Shown here in pieces: positions 8,500-17,567 of a DNA stretch of 64,000 nucleotides. The DNA is taken from contig NZ_JBHUHX010000004.1 in assembly GCF_042682685.1 (NCBI RefSeq), positions 186,001 through 250,000 of the forward strand, read 5' to 3'. Position numbers and translations under genes: made by a program. This stretch comes from Imhoffiella fuscus (GTDB lineage Bacteria > Pseudomonadota > Gammaproteobacteria > Chromatiales > Chromatiaceae). Each line of letters begins with the position of its first letter. Position 1 is the first letter of the stretch. The notes beneath the pieces were generated by a model that had not been told where the DNA came from, ran no database searches, and saw nothing but the letters and a program-made list of their open reading frames with translations.

Positions 8500-9789
8500 T
8501 CAACGGCTCATTGGCAACAGGAGCGCGAGTCCTGGGAAGGCGATCAGGGCGCCGATGCGGATGAAATCCATGAAGACGAAGGGCAGGAGTCCGTGAAAGA
8601 TGGTCGACAGGGGCACGGTTTTGGTGACCGATCGCAGGACGAAGGCATTCATGCCGACCGGCGGGGTGATGTAGCTGATCTCGGTGGCGACGACCACGAA
8701 GATGCCGAACCAGATGAGATCGAAACCGGAGGCAGCGACCACGGGATAGAGGATCGGCACGGTCAGCAGCACCATCGACAGGCTTTCGAGCACGCTGCCA
8801 AGCAGGAGATAGACGCCCAGGATGGCCAGGATCAGCAGGAGCGGAGTGTCTGCGAGCGGCCCGAGCGCCTCCCGGATGTCGGAGGCCATGCCGGAGAGGT
8901 TGACGTAGTTGGAGAAGGTGAGGGCGCCGAACAGGATGAAGAACATGATGGCCGTCAGCTTGGCCGTCTCGGCCAGGGTCTCGACGGTGCGCCGTACCTG
9001 GAGTCGCCCCCTGAGCGCCGTCAGCAACATGGCGCCGGCCGCGCCCATGCCTGCCGCTTCCGTGGCGGTGAAGACCCCGAAATAGATGCCGCCCATCACG
9101 AAGGCGAACAGGACCATCGCCCCGGCGACCCCGCGCAATGCGGTCAGACGCGCGCGCAGTGGCAGCTTGGGCTCGACGGGGATCTCGCGACCCGTGCCGA
9201 CCGATACGCTGAATCGAACCGCCACCATGTAGCCGACGACGCCGAGCAGTCCGGGCAGGATGCCGGCCAGGAACAGCTTGCCGATATCCTGCTGGGTCAT
9301 GATGCCGTAGAAAACCAGGATGACCGACGGTGGAATCAGGATGCCGAGCGTGCCGCCGGCAGCGACGGAGGCCGTCGCCAAACCGTCCGGATAGCCGAAG
9401 CGCCGCATCGAGGGCAGCGCGATCCGCGACATGGTCGCCGCAGTCGCCAGTGAGGAGCCGCACACCGAGGAGAAGCCGCCGCAGGCGACGACGGTGGCCA
9501 TGGCGAGCCCGCCGCGCCGATGACGCAGCCAGGCATAGGCTGCATCGTAGAGTTCGTGGGCGATCCCGGACTGGACCACGAAATTTCCCATCACCAGGAA
9601 CAGCGGCAGCACCGAGAGCGAATAGGTGCGGCTGTTGTCGAAGACGGTCTGTCCGAGGAGCGACAGCGCCGGGTCGACGCCGATCAGCGTCGCGGTGCCG
9701 AGCGTGCCGACGAGGAGCATGGAGGCGGCCAGCGGAACGCCGGCCAGCATCAGAATCACGAGCAGAAGAATACCGTAGGGCCAATCCAT
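8500..9789 (-). CDS. dctM: TRAP transporter large permease (DctM-type)
   Basis: A 429-residue integral membrane protein of the TRAP large-subunit type, with about 12 hydrophobic segments through its length. Recognisable family landmarks are the N-terminal WPYGILLLVILMLAGVPLAASMLLVG, the stretch ACGGFSSVCGSSLATAATMSRIALPSMRRFGY, and the C-terminal SYITPPVGMNAFVLRSV. It forms the sodium-driven channel of a high-affinity organic-acid (or ectoine, sulfonate, keto acid) uptake system together with DctQ and DctP encoded upstream. The start lies 39 bases after the dctQ stop. Substrate cannot be told from the permease. Confidence 0.94.
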   Translation of the reverse strand: MDWPYGILLLVILMLAGVPLAASMLLVGTLGTATLIGVDPALSLLGQTVFDNSRTYSLSVLPLFLVMGNFVVQSGIAHELYDAAYAWLRHRRGGLAMATVVACGGFSSVCGSSLATAATMSRIALPSMRRFGYPDGLATASVAAGGTLGILIPPSVILVFYGIMTQQDIGKLFLAGILPGLLGVVGYMVAVRFSVSVGTGREIPVEPKLPLRARLTALRGVAGAMVLFAFVMGGIYFGVFTATEAAGMGAAGAMLLTALRGRLQVRRTVETLAETAKLTAIMFFILFGALTFSNYVNLSGMASDIREALGPLADTPLLLILAILGVYLLLGSVLESLSMVLLTVPILYPVVAASGFDLIWFGIFVVVATEISYITPPVGMNAFVLRSVTKTVPLSTIFHGLLPFVFMDFIRIGALIAFPGLALLLPMSR

Positions 9790-9828
9790 CAGGGTCTCGG
9801 GGCGAGTCGGTGGGGTGGGCGCTCGAAC

Positions 9829-10353
9829 TCAGTCGGCGCAGGGGGCACTGTCGGTCTGGCGATGATGCCCCGGGGTACGGAAGATCACCATGCCGATCAG
9901 CAGAGCGGAGGCCAGCCAGCAGAGTACCGCCGCGCCATAGGCGAAGGGGGCGATCGGCAGACGCAGATAGATGCTCGTCTGGCCGTAGCCGGCGAGCATT
10001 CCGCCCATGACCAGAAGCCGCCAGCCGATCACGCCCAGCACCAGGGCGTTGACGAGCCGTGCCAGGGTGAGCAGGGGTGTGCGTGTCCAGGCCGGCAGGC
10101 GCTCGGTGACTAGATCCACCGTGACGTGACCGTCGGACAGCGAGACCAGCGGAAGGCCGAGGAAGACCACGCCGACGAGCATCAGCTCGGTGAGTTCGCC
10201 CGCCCCCGGCAGGGGCGCGGCGAACAGATAGCGGCCGATGACGTCCACCACCGTCAGCAGAATCATCGCCAGCATGGTCAGGGCGCAGGCGCCTCCGAGC
10301 AGTGCCGAGCCGATATCAGCGAGCGAGCGGTTCGATATGAACGGCGGTCTCAT
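9829..10353 (-). CDS. dctQ: TRAP transporter small permease (DctQ-type)
   Basis: A 174-residue membrane protein with four hydrophobic segments. It has the family signature in which a TM helix ends in DVIGRYLFxxPLPGAGELTELMLVGVVFLGLPLVS, followed by a short polar VTVDLVTERLP linker and two further helices. DctQ docks the substrate-binding protein on DctM. Its ATG at 10353 overlaps the stop of dctP (ATGA), so the two are translationally coupled. Confidence 0.92.
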   Translation of the reverse strand: MRPPFISNRSLADIGSALLGGACALTMLAMILLTVVDVIGRYLFAAPLPGAGELTELMLVGVVFLGLPLVSLSDGHVTVDLVTERLPAWTRTPLLTLARLVNALVLGVIGWRLLVMGGMLAGYGQTSIYLRLPIAPFAYGAAVLCWLASALLIGMVIFRTPGHHRQTDSAPCAD

Positions 10354-11360
10354 CGGGTCTCGGCGGCGATCCGGGTCTTCATCGCGTCCAGGGCGGCTTT
10401 GGCGTCGACACCCGTCGCCGCGATCTCATCGAGTTTCGACGCGATGACCGGATCCAGCATCTGGTGCAGCGCACCGAGCTGTGCCTCGGTGGCGACATGG
10501 AGCTGGACCTTGCCTTCCAGCGCGTCGCGCCCGGCCGCGTCGGCGGCGTCCCAGGCCTTGCCGGCGAGACGGGCCAGGGCCTCGCCCGAGACGCTGTCGA
10601 TGGCGGCCTTGTCGGCCTCGGACAGACGATCCCATTTACGCTTGTTCATGACGAAGAAGAACGAGGTGTTGTAAAGACCGCCGGGGACCACGAATCCCTG
10701 ATCGACCAGTCCGTCGAGACGGAAGAAGGTGACGGATTCAAAGGGGAATAGGATGCCGTCGGCAACGCCGCCCGAGATGAGCTCATAGGCCTTGGACGAG
10801 GGGCTTTGGACCGGGACCGCGCCGAGCGCGGTGGCGACGTCGTTGGCCATGCCGCCGCCGATGCGCAGCTTGGCTCCGGCGATACCCGCGAGCGAGGAGA
10901 GATCGCGTCCCTTGGTGAATGCCTCGCCGGGGCCGTGGGTGAAGACGCCCAGGACCTTGACGCCGGCATATTCTCCGGCCGCTGCGAGCCGTTCCTCGAA
11001 CACCTGCCAATAGGCGACCGAAATGGCCTCCGAGCTGTCGCCCAGGAAGGGAAGCTCGGCGAGCATGGAGGTCTTGAAGCGGCCCGGCGTATAGGCCTGG
11101 GCGCCGAAGGTGATGTCGGCGATCCCATTGGCCGCCAGATCGTAATGGGCCGGCGGTGGTCCGAGCGGGGCGTCCAGAATCTGTATCGAGACGCGTCCCT
11201 CGGTCGCCTTCTCCACCGCCGCCTTCCAGGGCAGCATCACATCTTTCACGATCGGATGGCTCGTCGGCAGCCAGTTCGAGAGTCGAAGCGTCTCGGCGGA
11301 GGCCGATCCGGCAAGCGCGATCAGTCCGGCGGCCACGCCGGTCAACAGGGTACGGAGCAT
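10350..11360 (-). CDS. dctP: TRAP transporter substrate-binding protein (DctP-type)
   Basis: A 336-residue periplasmic binding protein. The ATG at 11360 is chosen because AAGGGGA lies at good spacing upstream and the product then begins with a clean signal peptide (MLRTLLTGVAAGLIALAGSA...) cleaved before ETLRLSNWLP. Internal landmarks are FGAQAYTPGRFKTSMLAELPF and GLYNTSFFFVMNKRKWDRL, typical of the DctP family that binds carboxylates through a conserved Arg (here in the KLRIGG segment). It leads the dctPQM operon and is preceded by a perfect palindrome (11405-11427) that may be its operator. The ligand is not identifiable by eye. Confidence 0.92.
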   Translation of the reverse strand: MLRTLLTGVAAGLIALAGSASAETLRLSNWLPTSHPIVKDVMLPWKAAVEKATEGRVSIQILDAPLGPPPAHYDLAANGIADITFGAQAYTPGRFKTSMLAELPFLGDSSEAISVAYWQVFEERLAAAGEYAGVKVLGVFTHGPGEAFTKGRDLSSLAGIAGAKLRIGGGMANDVATALGAVPVQSPSSKAYELISGGVADGILFPFESVTFFRLDGLVDQGFVVPGGLYNTSFFFVMNKRKWDRLSEADKAAIDSVSGEALARLAGKAWDAADAAGRDALEGKVQLHVATEAQLGALHQMLDPVIASKLDEIAATGVDAKAALDAMKTRIAAETR

Positions 11361-11404
11361 AGGGGTCCCCTTGGATTGTCGATGCGTCCGTGCCGAGCGT
11401 GGCA

Positions 11405-11427
11405 TTTCCGGACACTTTGTCCGGAAA
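11405..11427. promoter_or_regulatory. Perfect palindrome upstream of dctPQM, probable operator
   Basis: Half-site TTTCCGGACA at 11405-11414 is mirrored exactly at 11418-11427 around a 3-base centre. It sits 45 bases before the dctP start codon, where the promoter and 5' leader are expected. There is no T-run on either side, so a regulator-binding site is more likely than a terminator. Confidence 0.6.
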
Positions 11428-11699
11428 ACGTAACATGGCGAAAGTTGCCGAGAAAGTGGAATCTCAAATCAGGCCACCAACCTCCCAGCCGATCCTATCG
11501 ATCCTGTCTCGTTCGCGCCCGCCCAATGGGGCCATTTGCCTCAAATAAGGTCATGCGATCGTCACTCGCACGTCACAGATCCTCAATCGGTGCTGCTTAG
11601 CATCCTTCCCGAACGAGGCGAAGGGCGCCATTCGTTTTTGACGTCCAGACACGCGCGCAACGCGGTTTCGGACCCATTTTTACAGGACGAGAAACACTG
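11428..11699. other. Divergent intergenic region between dctPQM and the phytase-like gene
   Basis: With the palindrome, the gap from 11361 to 11699 is 339 bases between divergent genes. It must contain two outward promoters. I see no coding potential; a purine-rich GGACGAG stretch near 11687 serves as ribosome-binding site for the rightward gene. Confidence 0.5.
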
Positions 11700-13408
11700 A
11701 TGCAGACACCGACACGGGGAATTTTTCTGCCCTCCTTGCTTGCGATGGGGGTGGCTATGGCGACCCAGGCCCAGGCCGATACCGGCTGGGATGGGGTATC
11801 CGCCACGATTTCAGACCTGAGATCCAACGCGGTTGGCATGCACTTTCAGCGCATTGCGACGTTCGGCAACTATCTGAACCTCGATGCGGAGGACATCGGC
11901 GAGGAGACCGTCTCCGAGATCGTCGCCGCCACCAAGAACGGCGAGACGCTCGTCTATACCGACAGCCCGGGCAAATCGATCGGGTTCGTCGACATCGCCG
12001 ATCCGACCAAACCGACGCCGCTCGGCCGTGTCGCGGTAGGCGGCGAGCCGACCTCCGTGGAGGTGATCGGCAACCTGCTGGCGCTGGTCGCGGTCAATAC
12101 GAGCGATGATTTCGTGAATACCAGCGGCCGGTTGCTGGTGGTGAACATCCCGCGACAAAGCGTTGTCGGCTGGATCGAGCTCGGCGGTCAGCCGGATTCC
12201 ATCAAGATCAGCAGCGATGGTCGCTATGCCGCCATCGCCATCGAGAACGAGCGCGACGAGGACGTGACGGTCGACGGCGTTGAGGGCGGTCTGCCGCAGG
12301 ATCCGCCCGGCTATCTGGCGATCATCGATATTCATGGCACGGATCCGACCGGCTGGAATCTGCGTCGCGTGGAGCTGACCGGTCTCGCCAGCTACGGCAG
12401 CAGCGATTCTATCAGCTCAATCGCGGCAGACCGGACTATCCGCAGGTCCTCTCCGCAGACGACGGCAGCGGTGCGCCGATCACCTGGGCAGCGCTTTCCG
12501 GGATGGTTGCCGACCCCAACGATTCGAACCGCCTGTTCGCCGTCTGGGACTCCTTCTTCTCCGAGAGCCGCATCCTCACCATCGATGTCTCTCAGTCCCC
12601 CGCCGTCATTACGGGCGCCATGACCATCAGCGGCGGCACCGGTAACTATGACCCCGAGGGTATCGCCATCGCGCCGGACGGCAGCTTCTGGATCGCCAGC
12701 GAGGGCAACAAGGACGACTCGCGCCCCAACCGTCTGCTGCAGGTCGACTCCAGCACCGGCGCGGTCCTGCAGGAGATCGGTCTGCCCAGCGAGATCCTGG
12801 CCTGTCGCGCGGCCTCCGAGGAGACCGCGACGCTTGGTTCGGGCTTCGAGGGTCTCGCGGTCCAGGGCGATGCATCCGGGTACCGTCTGCTGGTCGCCCA
12901 GCAGCGCGGCTGGAACTACACCAGTTCCGGGTGCGAGGATCTGGACGACGATGCCGGTGGGCTCGACGCCAACGGCCAGCCGCTGCGGACGCGGATCTGG
13001 ACCTATGATCCGGTTAGCGGCAGATGGGGCCACATCGGGTGGGAGCTGGCGGCGGTTCCGGAGCATGCGAGCTGGGTCGGTCTGTCCGAGATCAGCGCCA
13101 TGCCGAACGGCGCCTATGTCCTGATCGAGCGCGACAATCGTTCCGGCGATTTCGCCGCGATCAAGAACCTGGTCGAGGTGAGCGCGGACGCCATGACCGA
13201 TGGTCTGATCTCCGAGTCGGAGAAATCGACCTTCGATCTCATTCCCAGCCTCAAGGCCACCAACGGCTGGATGACCGACAAACCGGAAGGTGTCGCCGTC
13301 ACCCGTGAAGGACGCGTCTATCTGGTAACGGACAATGATGGTGTCGACGACTGGTCGGGTGAGACCTGGTTCCTCGACCTCGGTCGTTATCCGCGTCTCT
13401 TCGACTGA
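11700..13408 (+). pseudogene. Secreted choice-of-anchor-I / esterase-like phytase-family protein, disrupted by internal deletion and frameshift
   Basis: The first frame (from ATG 11700) encodes a signal peptide ending ATQAQA and a beta-propeller start (GETLVYTDSPGKSIGFVDI..., LLALVAVNTSDDFVNTSGRLLVV...), reading well to about 12400. From there the sensible protein continues in another frame: YQLNRGRPDYPQVLSADDG, then a complete esterase-like phytase domain (VADPNDSNRLFAVWDSFF... to DLGRYPRLFD) that ends at 13408. In family members as I remember them, roughly 200-250 residues lie between these two segments, so a deletion with loss of frame at about 12400-12412 is the simplest reading. As written, translation from 11700 stops at 12623 with about 70 nonsense residues. 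A second small product from ATG 12503 would lack a signal peptide. Assembly error is possible. Confidence 0.65.
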
Positions 13409-13792
13409 AGCCGACCCTGATCGGAGGTCCCGCCCCTAATCAGGGGCCTCCGATGGCACGACCGGGCGGGTTGGACTGAATGCCCGGTGGATATATTTCG
13501 TCAGTGCTGTAGCATACCCCTCGGCTACGCAATGTGGCCGATTGGATCGGCACCCTCGTGTGCCACATCAAGACGGCGGCTTCTGACCGCCAACTCAATC
13601 ACAGTCTCTGTGTTCAGCGCGGGTCTATTCCCGCACGACACGACGCAGCATCCGCGTCGATCGATCGTTCGTGTCTTCTGGAGTCGAGCACTTGCGTGCC
13701 TTGACTTCGCAAAAACAGGGGAGGCGTGTGCCTGCTCGGCGTGCGTCATTCGCTGCCTGTAGTTTCATTCCATTGACGGGAGCCGAGATCGC
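13409..13792. other. Intergenic region before the betaine synthesis genes
   Basis: The left end contains the stem-loop at 13420-13454. The rest should carry the promoter of the gsmT-sdmT pair, probably osmotically controlled, but I cannot assign boxes with confidence. A 91-codon open frame at 13487-13762 has odd composition and no ribosome-binding site and is not taken as a gene. Confidence 0.5.
13420..13454 (+). terminator. Stem-loop after the phytase-like pseudogene
   Basis: ATCGGAGG (13420-13427) pairs with CCTCCGAT (13447-13454), with an inner CCCC/GGGG pairing around TAAT. It lies 12 bases after the stop codon. There is no T-tract, so intrinsic termination would be weak. Confidence 0.5.
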
Positions 13793-14611
13793 ATGATCAA
13801 TACAGCAGTCAAACAAGAATTCGGGTCGAATCCACTCAAGGTTCGCGATACGAATCACTATCAGGCCGAGTACGTGCATTCGTTCGTCGACAAATGGGAT
13901 CAGCTGATCGATTGGGATCGCCGGGCCGAGAGCGAGGGCGACTTTTTCATTCGTCTCCTCAAGGAACAGGGGGCCAAGAAGGTCCTGGACGTCGCGACGG
14001 GGACCGGTTTCCACTCGGTCCAGCTGCTCAAGGCGGGTTTCGAGGTGACCAGTGCCGACGGCAGCCCGGTCATGCTCGGCAAGGCGTTCGAGAACGCGCG
14101 CAAGCGCAACCATATCCTGCGGACCGTGCATGCCGATTGGCGCTGGCTCAATCGTGACGTTCACGACTATTACGACGCAGTCATCTGTCTCGGCAACTCC
14201 TTCACCCATCTGCACGACGAGAACGATCGACGCAAGGCGCTGGCCGAGTTCTATGCGACGCTGAGGCACGACGGCGTGCTCATCCTCGATCAGCGCAATT
14301 ACGACGCCATCCTCGATCACCAGATCGAGCCACGCCATAACTTCTATTACTGTGGCGACAACGTTCGTGCCACACCAGAGCACATGGATGAGTCGCTGGC
14401 TCGCTTCCGCTATGAGTTTCCGGGCGAGGAGGTCTTTCATCTCAACATGTTCCCGCTGCGCAAGCAGTATATGCAGCGACTGTTGCACGAGGTCGGCTTT
14501 CAGCGCGTCACCACCTATGGCGATTTCAAGGAGACCTACCGCGAATCCGAGCCAGACTATTTCATCCACGTTGCCGAGAAGCGTTACATCGAAGGGGGTG
14601 ACGAGGGATGA
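13793..14611 (+). CDS. gsmT: Glycine/sarcosine N-methyltransferase
   Basis: A 272-residue SAM-dependent methyltransferase that performs the first two steps of betaine synthesis: glycine to sarcosine to dimethylglycine. The SAM-binding motif I is VLDVATGTGFHSVQLL near residues 62-77, and the family-typical segments VRDTNHYQAEYVHSFVDKWDQLIDWDRRAESEGDFF at the N-terminus and HNFYYCGDN near 182 match the Halorhodospira-type enzyme. The next gene overlaps its stop by four bases (ATGA), so both enzymes are coupled. The pair provides the osmoprotectant glycine betaine from glycine without choline, fitting a salt-tolerant host. Signal sequences are absent; it acts in the cytoplasm. Confidence 0.92.
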   Translation: MINTAVKQEFGSNPLKVRDTNHYQAEYVHSFVDKWDQLIDWDRRAESEGDFFIRLLKEQGAKKVLDVATGTGFHSVQLLKAGFEVTSADGSPVMLGKAFENARKRNHILRTVHADWRWLNRDVHDYYDAVICLGNSFTHLHDENDRRKALAEFYATLRHDGVLILDQRNYDAILDHQIEPRHNFYYCGDNVRATPEHMDESLARFRYEFPGEEVFHLNMFPLRKQYMQRLLHEVGFQRVTTYGDFKETYRESEPDYFIHVAEKRYIEGGDEG

Positions 14612-15450
14612 GCGCAACCTATTCCAACGTGGTCGAGACGGCACGGACCTATTACAACAGCGAGGATGCGGACAACTTTTATTTCCATGTCTGGGGCGGA
14701 GAAGATATCCATATCGGTCTCTATGAGAGCACCGATAGTCCGATCGCCGAGGCCAGCCGCCGCACCGTCGAGCGCATGGCCGCGCGCGTGAAGGGATTGG
14801 GTGCCGAGAGCCGCGTGCTGGACCTCGGCAGCGGTTACGGTGGTGCGGCGCGCTACCTGGCGAAGACCTTCGGCTGCAACGTCACCGCGTTGAACCTCAG
14901 CGAGCGCGAGAACGCACGCAATCGCGAGATGAGCCAGGAACAGGGTGTCGATCACCTGACCGAGGTCGTCGAAGGCAGCTTCGAGTCCGTTCCGGCGCCG
15001 GACGCCTCGTTCGATCTGGTGTGGTCGCAGGACGCGATCCTGCACAGCGGAGAGCGCGATCAGGTCATCCGCGAGGCGGCCCGCGTCCTGCGTCCCGGTG
15101 GCGCGCTGATCTTCACCGATCCCATGCAGACCGACGACTGCCCGGATGGCGTTCTGCAACCGGTCTACGATCGCATCCATCTCGACTCGCTCGGTTCAAT
15201 CGGTTTCTATCGCGCAGCTGCGGCTCGCCATGGTCTACAGGAGGTCGATGTCATCGAGCTGACTCCGAACCTGATCGTCCACTATGCTCGGGTTCGTCAA
15301 GAGCTCGAACGGGTTCGGTCCAACCTCGGCGGTTTGGTTTCCGATGCCTATATCGACCGCATGCTGGCCGGATTGGGCCATTGGGTCGAGGCTGGAGAGA
15401 AGGGCTATCTGAGCTGGGGTATTCTGCACTTCAGCAAGCCGAGCTCCTGA
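14608..15450 (+). CDS. sdmT: Sarcosine/dimethylglycine N-methyltransferase
   Basis: A 280-residue SAM-dependent methyltransferase completing betaine synthesis (sarcosine to dimethylglycine to glycine betaine). Family features: N-terminal ARTYYNSEDADNFYFHVWGGEDIHIGLYE, motif I VLDLGSGYGGAARYLAKTFG near 70-90, and DLVWSQDAILHSGERDQVIREAARVLRPGGALIFTDPMQ. The start ATG overlaps the gsmT stop. No transporter or choline pathway gene is adjacent. A GC-rich imperfect stem after the stop may end the transcript, but it lacks a T-run. Confidence 0.93.
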   Translation: MSATYSNVVETARTYYNSEDADNFYFHVWGGEDIHIGLYESTDSPIAEASRRTVERMAARVKGLGAESRVLDLGSGYGGAARYLAKTFGCNVTALNLSERENARNREMSQEQGVDHLTEVVEGSFESVPAPDASFDLVWSQDAILHSGERDQVIREAARVLRPGGALIFTDPMQTDDCPDGVLQPVYDRIHLDSLGSIGFYRAAAARHGLQEVDVIELTPNLIVHYARVRQELERVRSNLGGLVSDAYIDRMLAGLGHWVEAGEKGYLSWGILHFSKPSS

Positions 15451-15552
15451 TCCCGAGGCACGGCGGGCCTGGCTCGCCGCGCCGGCGCGAATGGATTCGC
15501 TCAAATGCCCGTATCCCGCCGCCCGGATGAAGCGCAGCCGAATCCTGGGCCG

Positions 15553-16365
15553 TCAAGGCAGACTGCTGCCGCTTCGGCCGGGCGTCCACCCCATCGTCGT
15601 GCGCTCGAACTCCCAGCGCTGAGCGACGCTGAAACGCGTGCCATCCCAACGCATGGCGTCGATACGGATCCGCTGTCTCGACGCCTCGATCCGATTGAAG
15701 GCGTTCGGTTCGCCCTTGCGGCGCCTTGAGATGGCGGTGCCGGCCTGTGCGACGACGATCCCATGGGTCGTTCCCGCATCGCTCTGGTGCAGGTGTCCGC
15801 CGAGAATGAGGTCGATCCTGGCCGAACGCAGTCCGCCCAATACATCCTGCGCGCGACCGACCAGGCCACGTCGACGCATGGCGTCGGACAGCAGGAAGGG
15901 ATGATGGGCGACCAGGATGCGCATCGCATCGGGTTTGGCGGCACTGGCGAGCCGTACCACACGTCCCAACTGATTCAGATTGATCCGACCCCGCGACCAG
16001 TCCAGGTGCAACCCCCAGCGCCGCGCGGTCTTGACCCCGATCGCAATGAAATCCTCTCCTGAAACGCTGGATTCCAGCTCCTCCGAGATGTGTCTGCGCC
16101 AAGCCCGCCAGGGATGGATGAAGCGGCGCCATGGACGCCAGCCGGGCAGGTCGTGGTTGCCCGGTACCACCAGCAGGGGTTCGGGGAGCATGCGGATGAA
16201 CTCGGCTGCGGCGGCGAATTCGCGCGCTCGGGCGTGCTGAGTGAGATCGCCGCTCAGGGCGACCAGCGTGGGGTCCATGCGATGGATCTCGGTACTCAAT
16301 GCCTCGGCCAGTCGCGGCAGATGGGTGCCGAAATGCAGATCTGAGATATGAGCGATACGCATCAT
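15553..16365 (-). CDS. Calcineurin-like metallophosphoesterase
   Basis: A 270-residue cytoplasmic metallophosphoesterase. All dimetal-site motifs are visible in order: D-L-H-F (D-x-H) near residue 9, SGDLTQ near 38, GNHDLPGW near 68, a single His in AHHPF near 151, and G-G-H-L-H near 193. The compact size and the SDLHFGTHLP start resemble the cyclic-nucleotide phosphodiesterase/YfcE-like group, but substrate cannot be assigned. Two adjacent ATGs (16365 and 16362) are possible starts. It lies 34 bases after the lipid-kinase gene on the same strand, so the two may form a phospholipid-related transcript; homologous pairs of a phosphoesterase with a diacylglycerol-kinase-like gene are known in proteobacteria. 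Confidence 0.88.
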   Translation of the reverse strand: MMRIAHISDLHFGTHLPRLAEALSTEIHRMDPTLVALSGDLTQHARAREFAAAAEFIRMLPEPLLVVPGNHDLPGWRPWRRFIHPWRAWRRHISEELESSVSGEDFIAIGVKTARRWGLHLDWSRGRINLNQLGRVVRLASAAKPDAMRILVAHHPFLLSDAMRRRGLVGRAQDVLGGLRSARIDLILGGHLHQSDAGTTHGIVVAQAGTAISRRRKGEPNAFNRIEASRQRIRIDAMRWDGTRFSVAQRWEFERTTMGWTPGRSGSSLP

Positions 16366-16399
16366 GCTGAACAGGGCGGCCTGGCCGCGAGCAGAGGAT

Positions 16400-17356
16400 T
16401 CAGGTCGAGGGCGCCAGCATCGCGACGCGGCGCGGTTCGATGCGGAATCGAAGCGGCGTTTTCAAGCGCCGGATCTCGCCATCCAGCATGACGCTGATCG
16501 TTCCGCGTCCGGAGATGGACAGGCTCGCCTCGGCGGCGGCGGTGGTCAGCACGGCGTCGTCGGCCTGCCAATTGCCGAGCATCAGCCGCGTGAAGAGGCG
16601 CGTGAGTTCGCGCAAAGTCGCCTTGCGGACCGCATAGATGCCGAGCAGGCCTGCATCCAGGTGCGTTCTCTGGAGCAGTGTTCCGAACTCGCTATCGAGT
16701 AGGTTGTTGGTGACTACCACCGTGTGCGAGTGCAGCCGTTCCGAATCCTTCTCCGTGACCAGTTGCATGCGCCGATGCGGATAGATCCGAAGGAGTTTCA
16801 GACCGCGCCAGACCAGTTTGGGCCAACGGGTCCAAGGCGCCGTGTATCGCTCGCGCTCGCGTTCGCGTCCCACCAGGGTTCCGACGCCGATCATGCAGGC
16901 GCAGAGAAAGGGGCGATCGTTGACCTGACCCAGATCCAGGAGCTGGATGCGGGCTTCCAGCAGGGTTTGGATGGCTGCATCCATATCGAGCGGGATGCCG
17001 AGATCCTTGGCCATCCAATTCATGGTGCCGCGCGGGAGGATGCCCAATGGTATGGAACACGGACCGAGTGCCTCGACAACGCTCAGCAAGGTGCCGTCGC
17101 CGCCCGCAACGTAGATGGCGCGGACATCCTCGTCGAGCGCGGCGCGCAGACGAGCGGCGAGCCCGTGCGGTCCGAATGGAATGATCTGGATTCGGAGGCC
17201 GCGTTCACTCAGGCGGTGCTCCAGCAGATCGAGCAGTGGATCGACCCCGTTCGCATCGGCGTTGCCCGATGCCGGGTTGATGACGACGAGGATGCGGGAT
17301 CCTCTCGTGTCGGACGCTGTCTCGATCGGCGTCTCGATATCGCGTGTCGCAAGCAT
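16400..17356 (-). CDS. Diacylglycerol kinase-family lipid kinase (YegS-like)
   Basis: A 318-residue member of the DAGK catalytic-domain family. It begins with the nucleotide-binding strand RILVVINPASGN (residues 20-31), carries the signature V-A-G-G-D-G-T near 82-88 followed by LPRGTMNWMAKDLGIP, and ends with a beta-rich domain containing VMLDGEIRRLKTPLRFRI. Family members phosphorylate diacylglycerol, phosphatidylglycerol or sphingosine-like lipids at the membrane face using ATP. The usual GT-x-N-D-x-A form is replaced by GTMNWMA, typical of the YegS/BmrU-like subgroup. It is transcribed first, ahead of the metallophosphoesterase. Confidence 0.88.
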   Translation of the reverse strand: MLATRDIETPIETASDTRGSRILVVINPASGNADANGVDPLLDLLEHRLSERGLRIQIIPFGPHGLAARLRAALDEDVRAIYVAGGDGTLLSVVEALGPCSIPLGILPRGTMNWMAKDLGIPLDMDAAIQTLLEARIQLLDLGQVNDRPFLCACMIGVGTLVGRERERERYTAPWTRWPKLVWRGLKLLRIYPHRRMQLVTEKDSERLHSHTVVVTNNLLDSEFGTLLQRTHLDAGLLGIYAVRKATLRELTRLFTRLMLGNWQADDAVLTTAAAEASLSISGRGTISVMLDGEIRRLKTPLRFRIEPRRVAMLAPST

Positions 17357-17567
17357 GCCCCGTCTCTACGAGTGGAGTGAACCGTTACAATGAGATTGGT
17401 CCACGGAGGTTGATGTTCGGGCTATAACCGTGCCGCGCCGCCTGTGTTGCGTAGGAACCGATGCGCGAACTCGTTTTGATCTGGGGTTGAGCCCAACCTT
17501 TTGCCAAGTACCCAGCGTACGTCTGTCTGGCGCATGGCCTTACTACATTGCATGAGGGATCGAATCG

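Noticed and set aside
7858..9453. 531-codon plus-strand open frame across the esterase and dctM genes
   Set aside because: It crosses a convergent gene boundary and its second half is the antisense of dctM; composition is typical of high-GC shadow frames.
13487..13762. 91-codon open frame before the betaine genes
   Set aside because: Cys/Arg/Ser-rich random-looking composition, no ribosome-binding site, and overlap with the probable promoter region.
15461..15479. GC-rich stem after sdmT as a terminator
   Set aside because: The arms leave no proper loop and there is no T-run; pairing is explained by GC-rich sequence.
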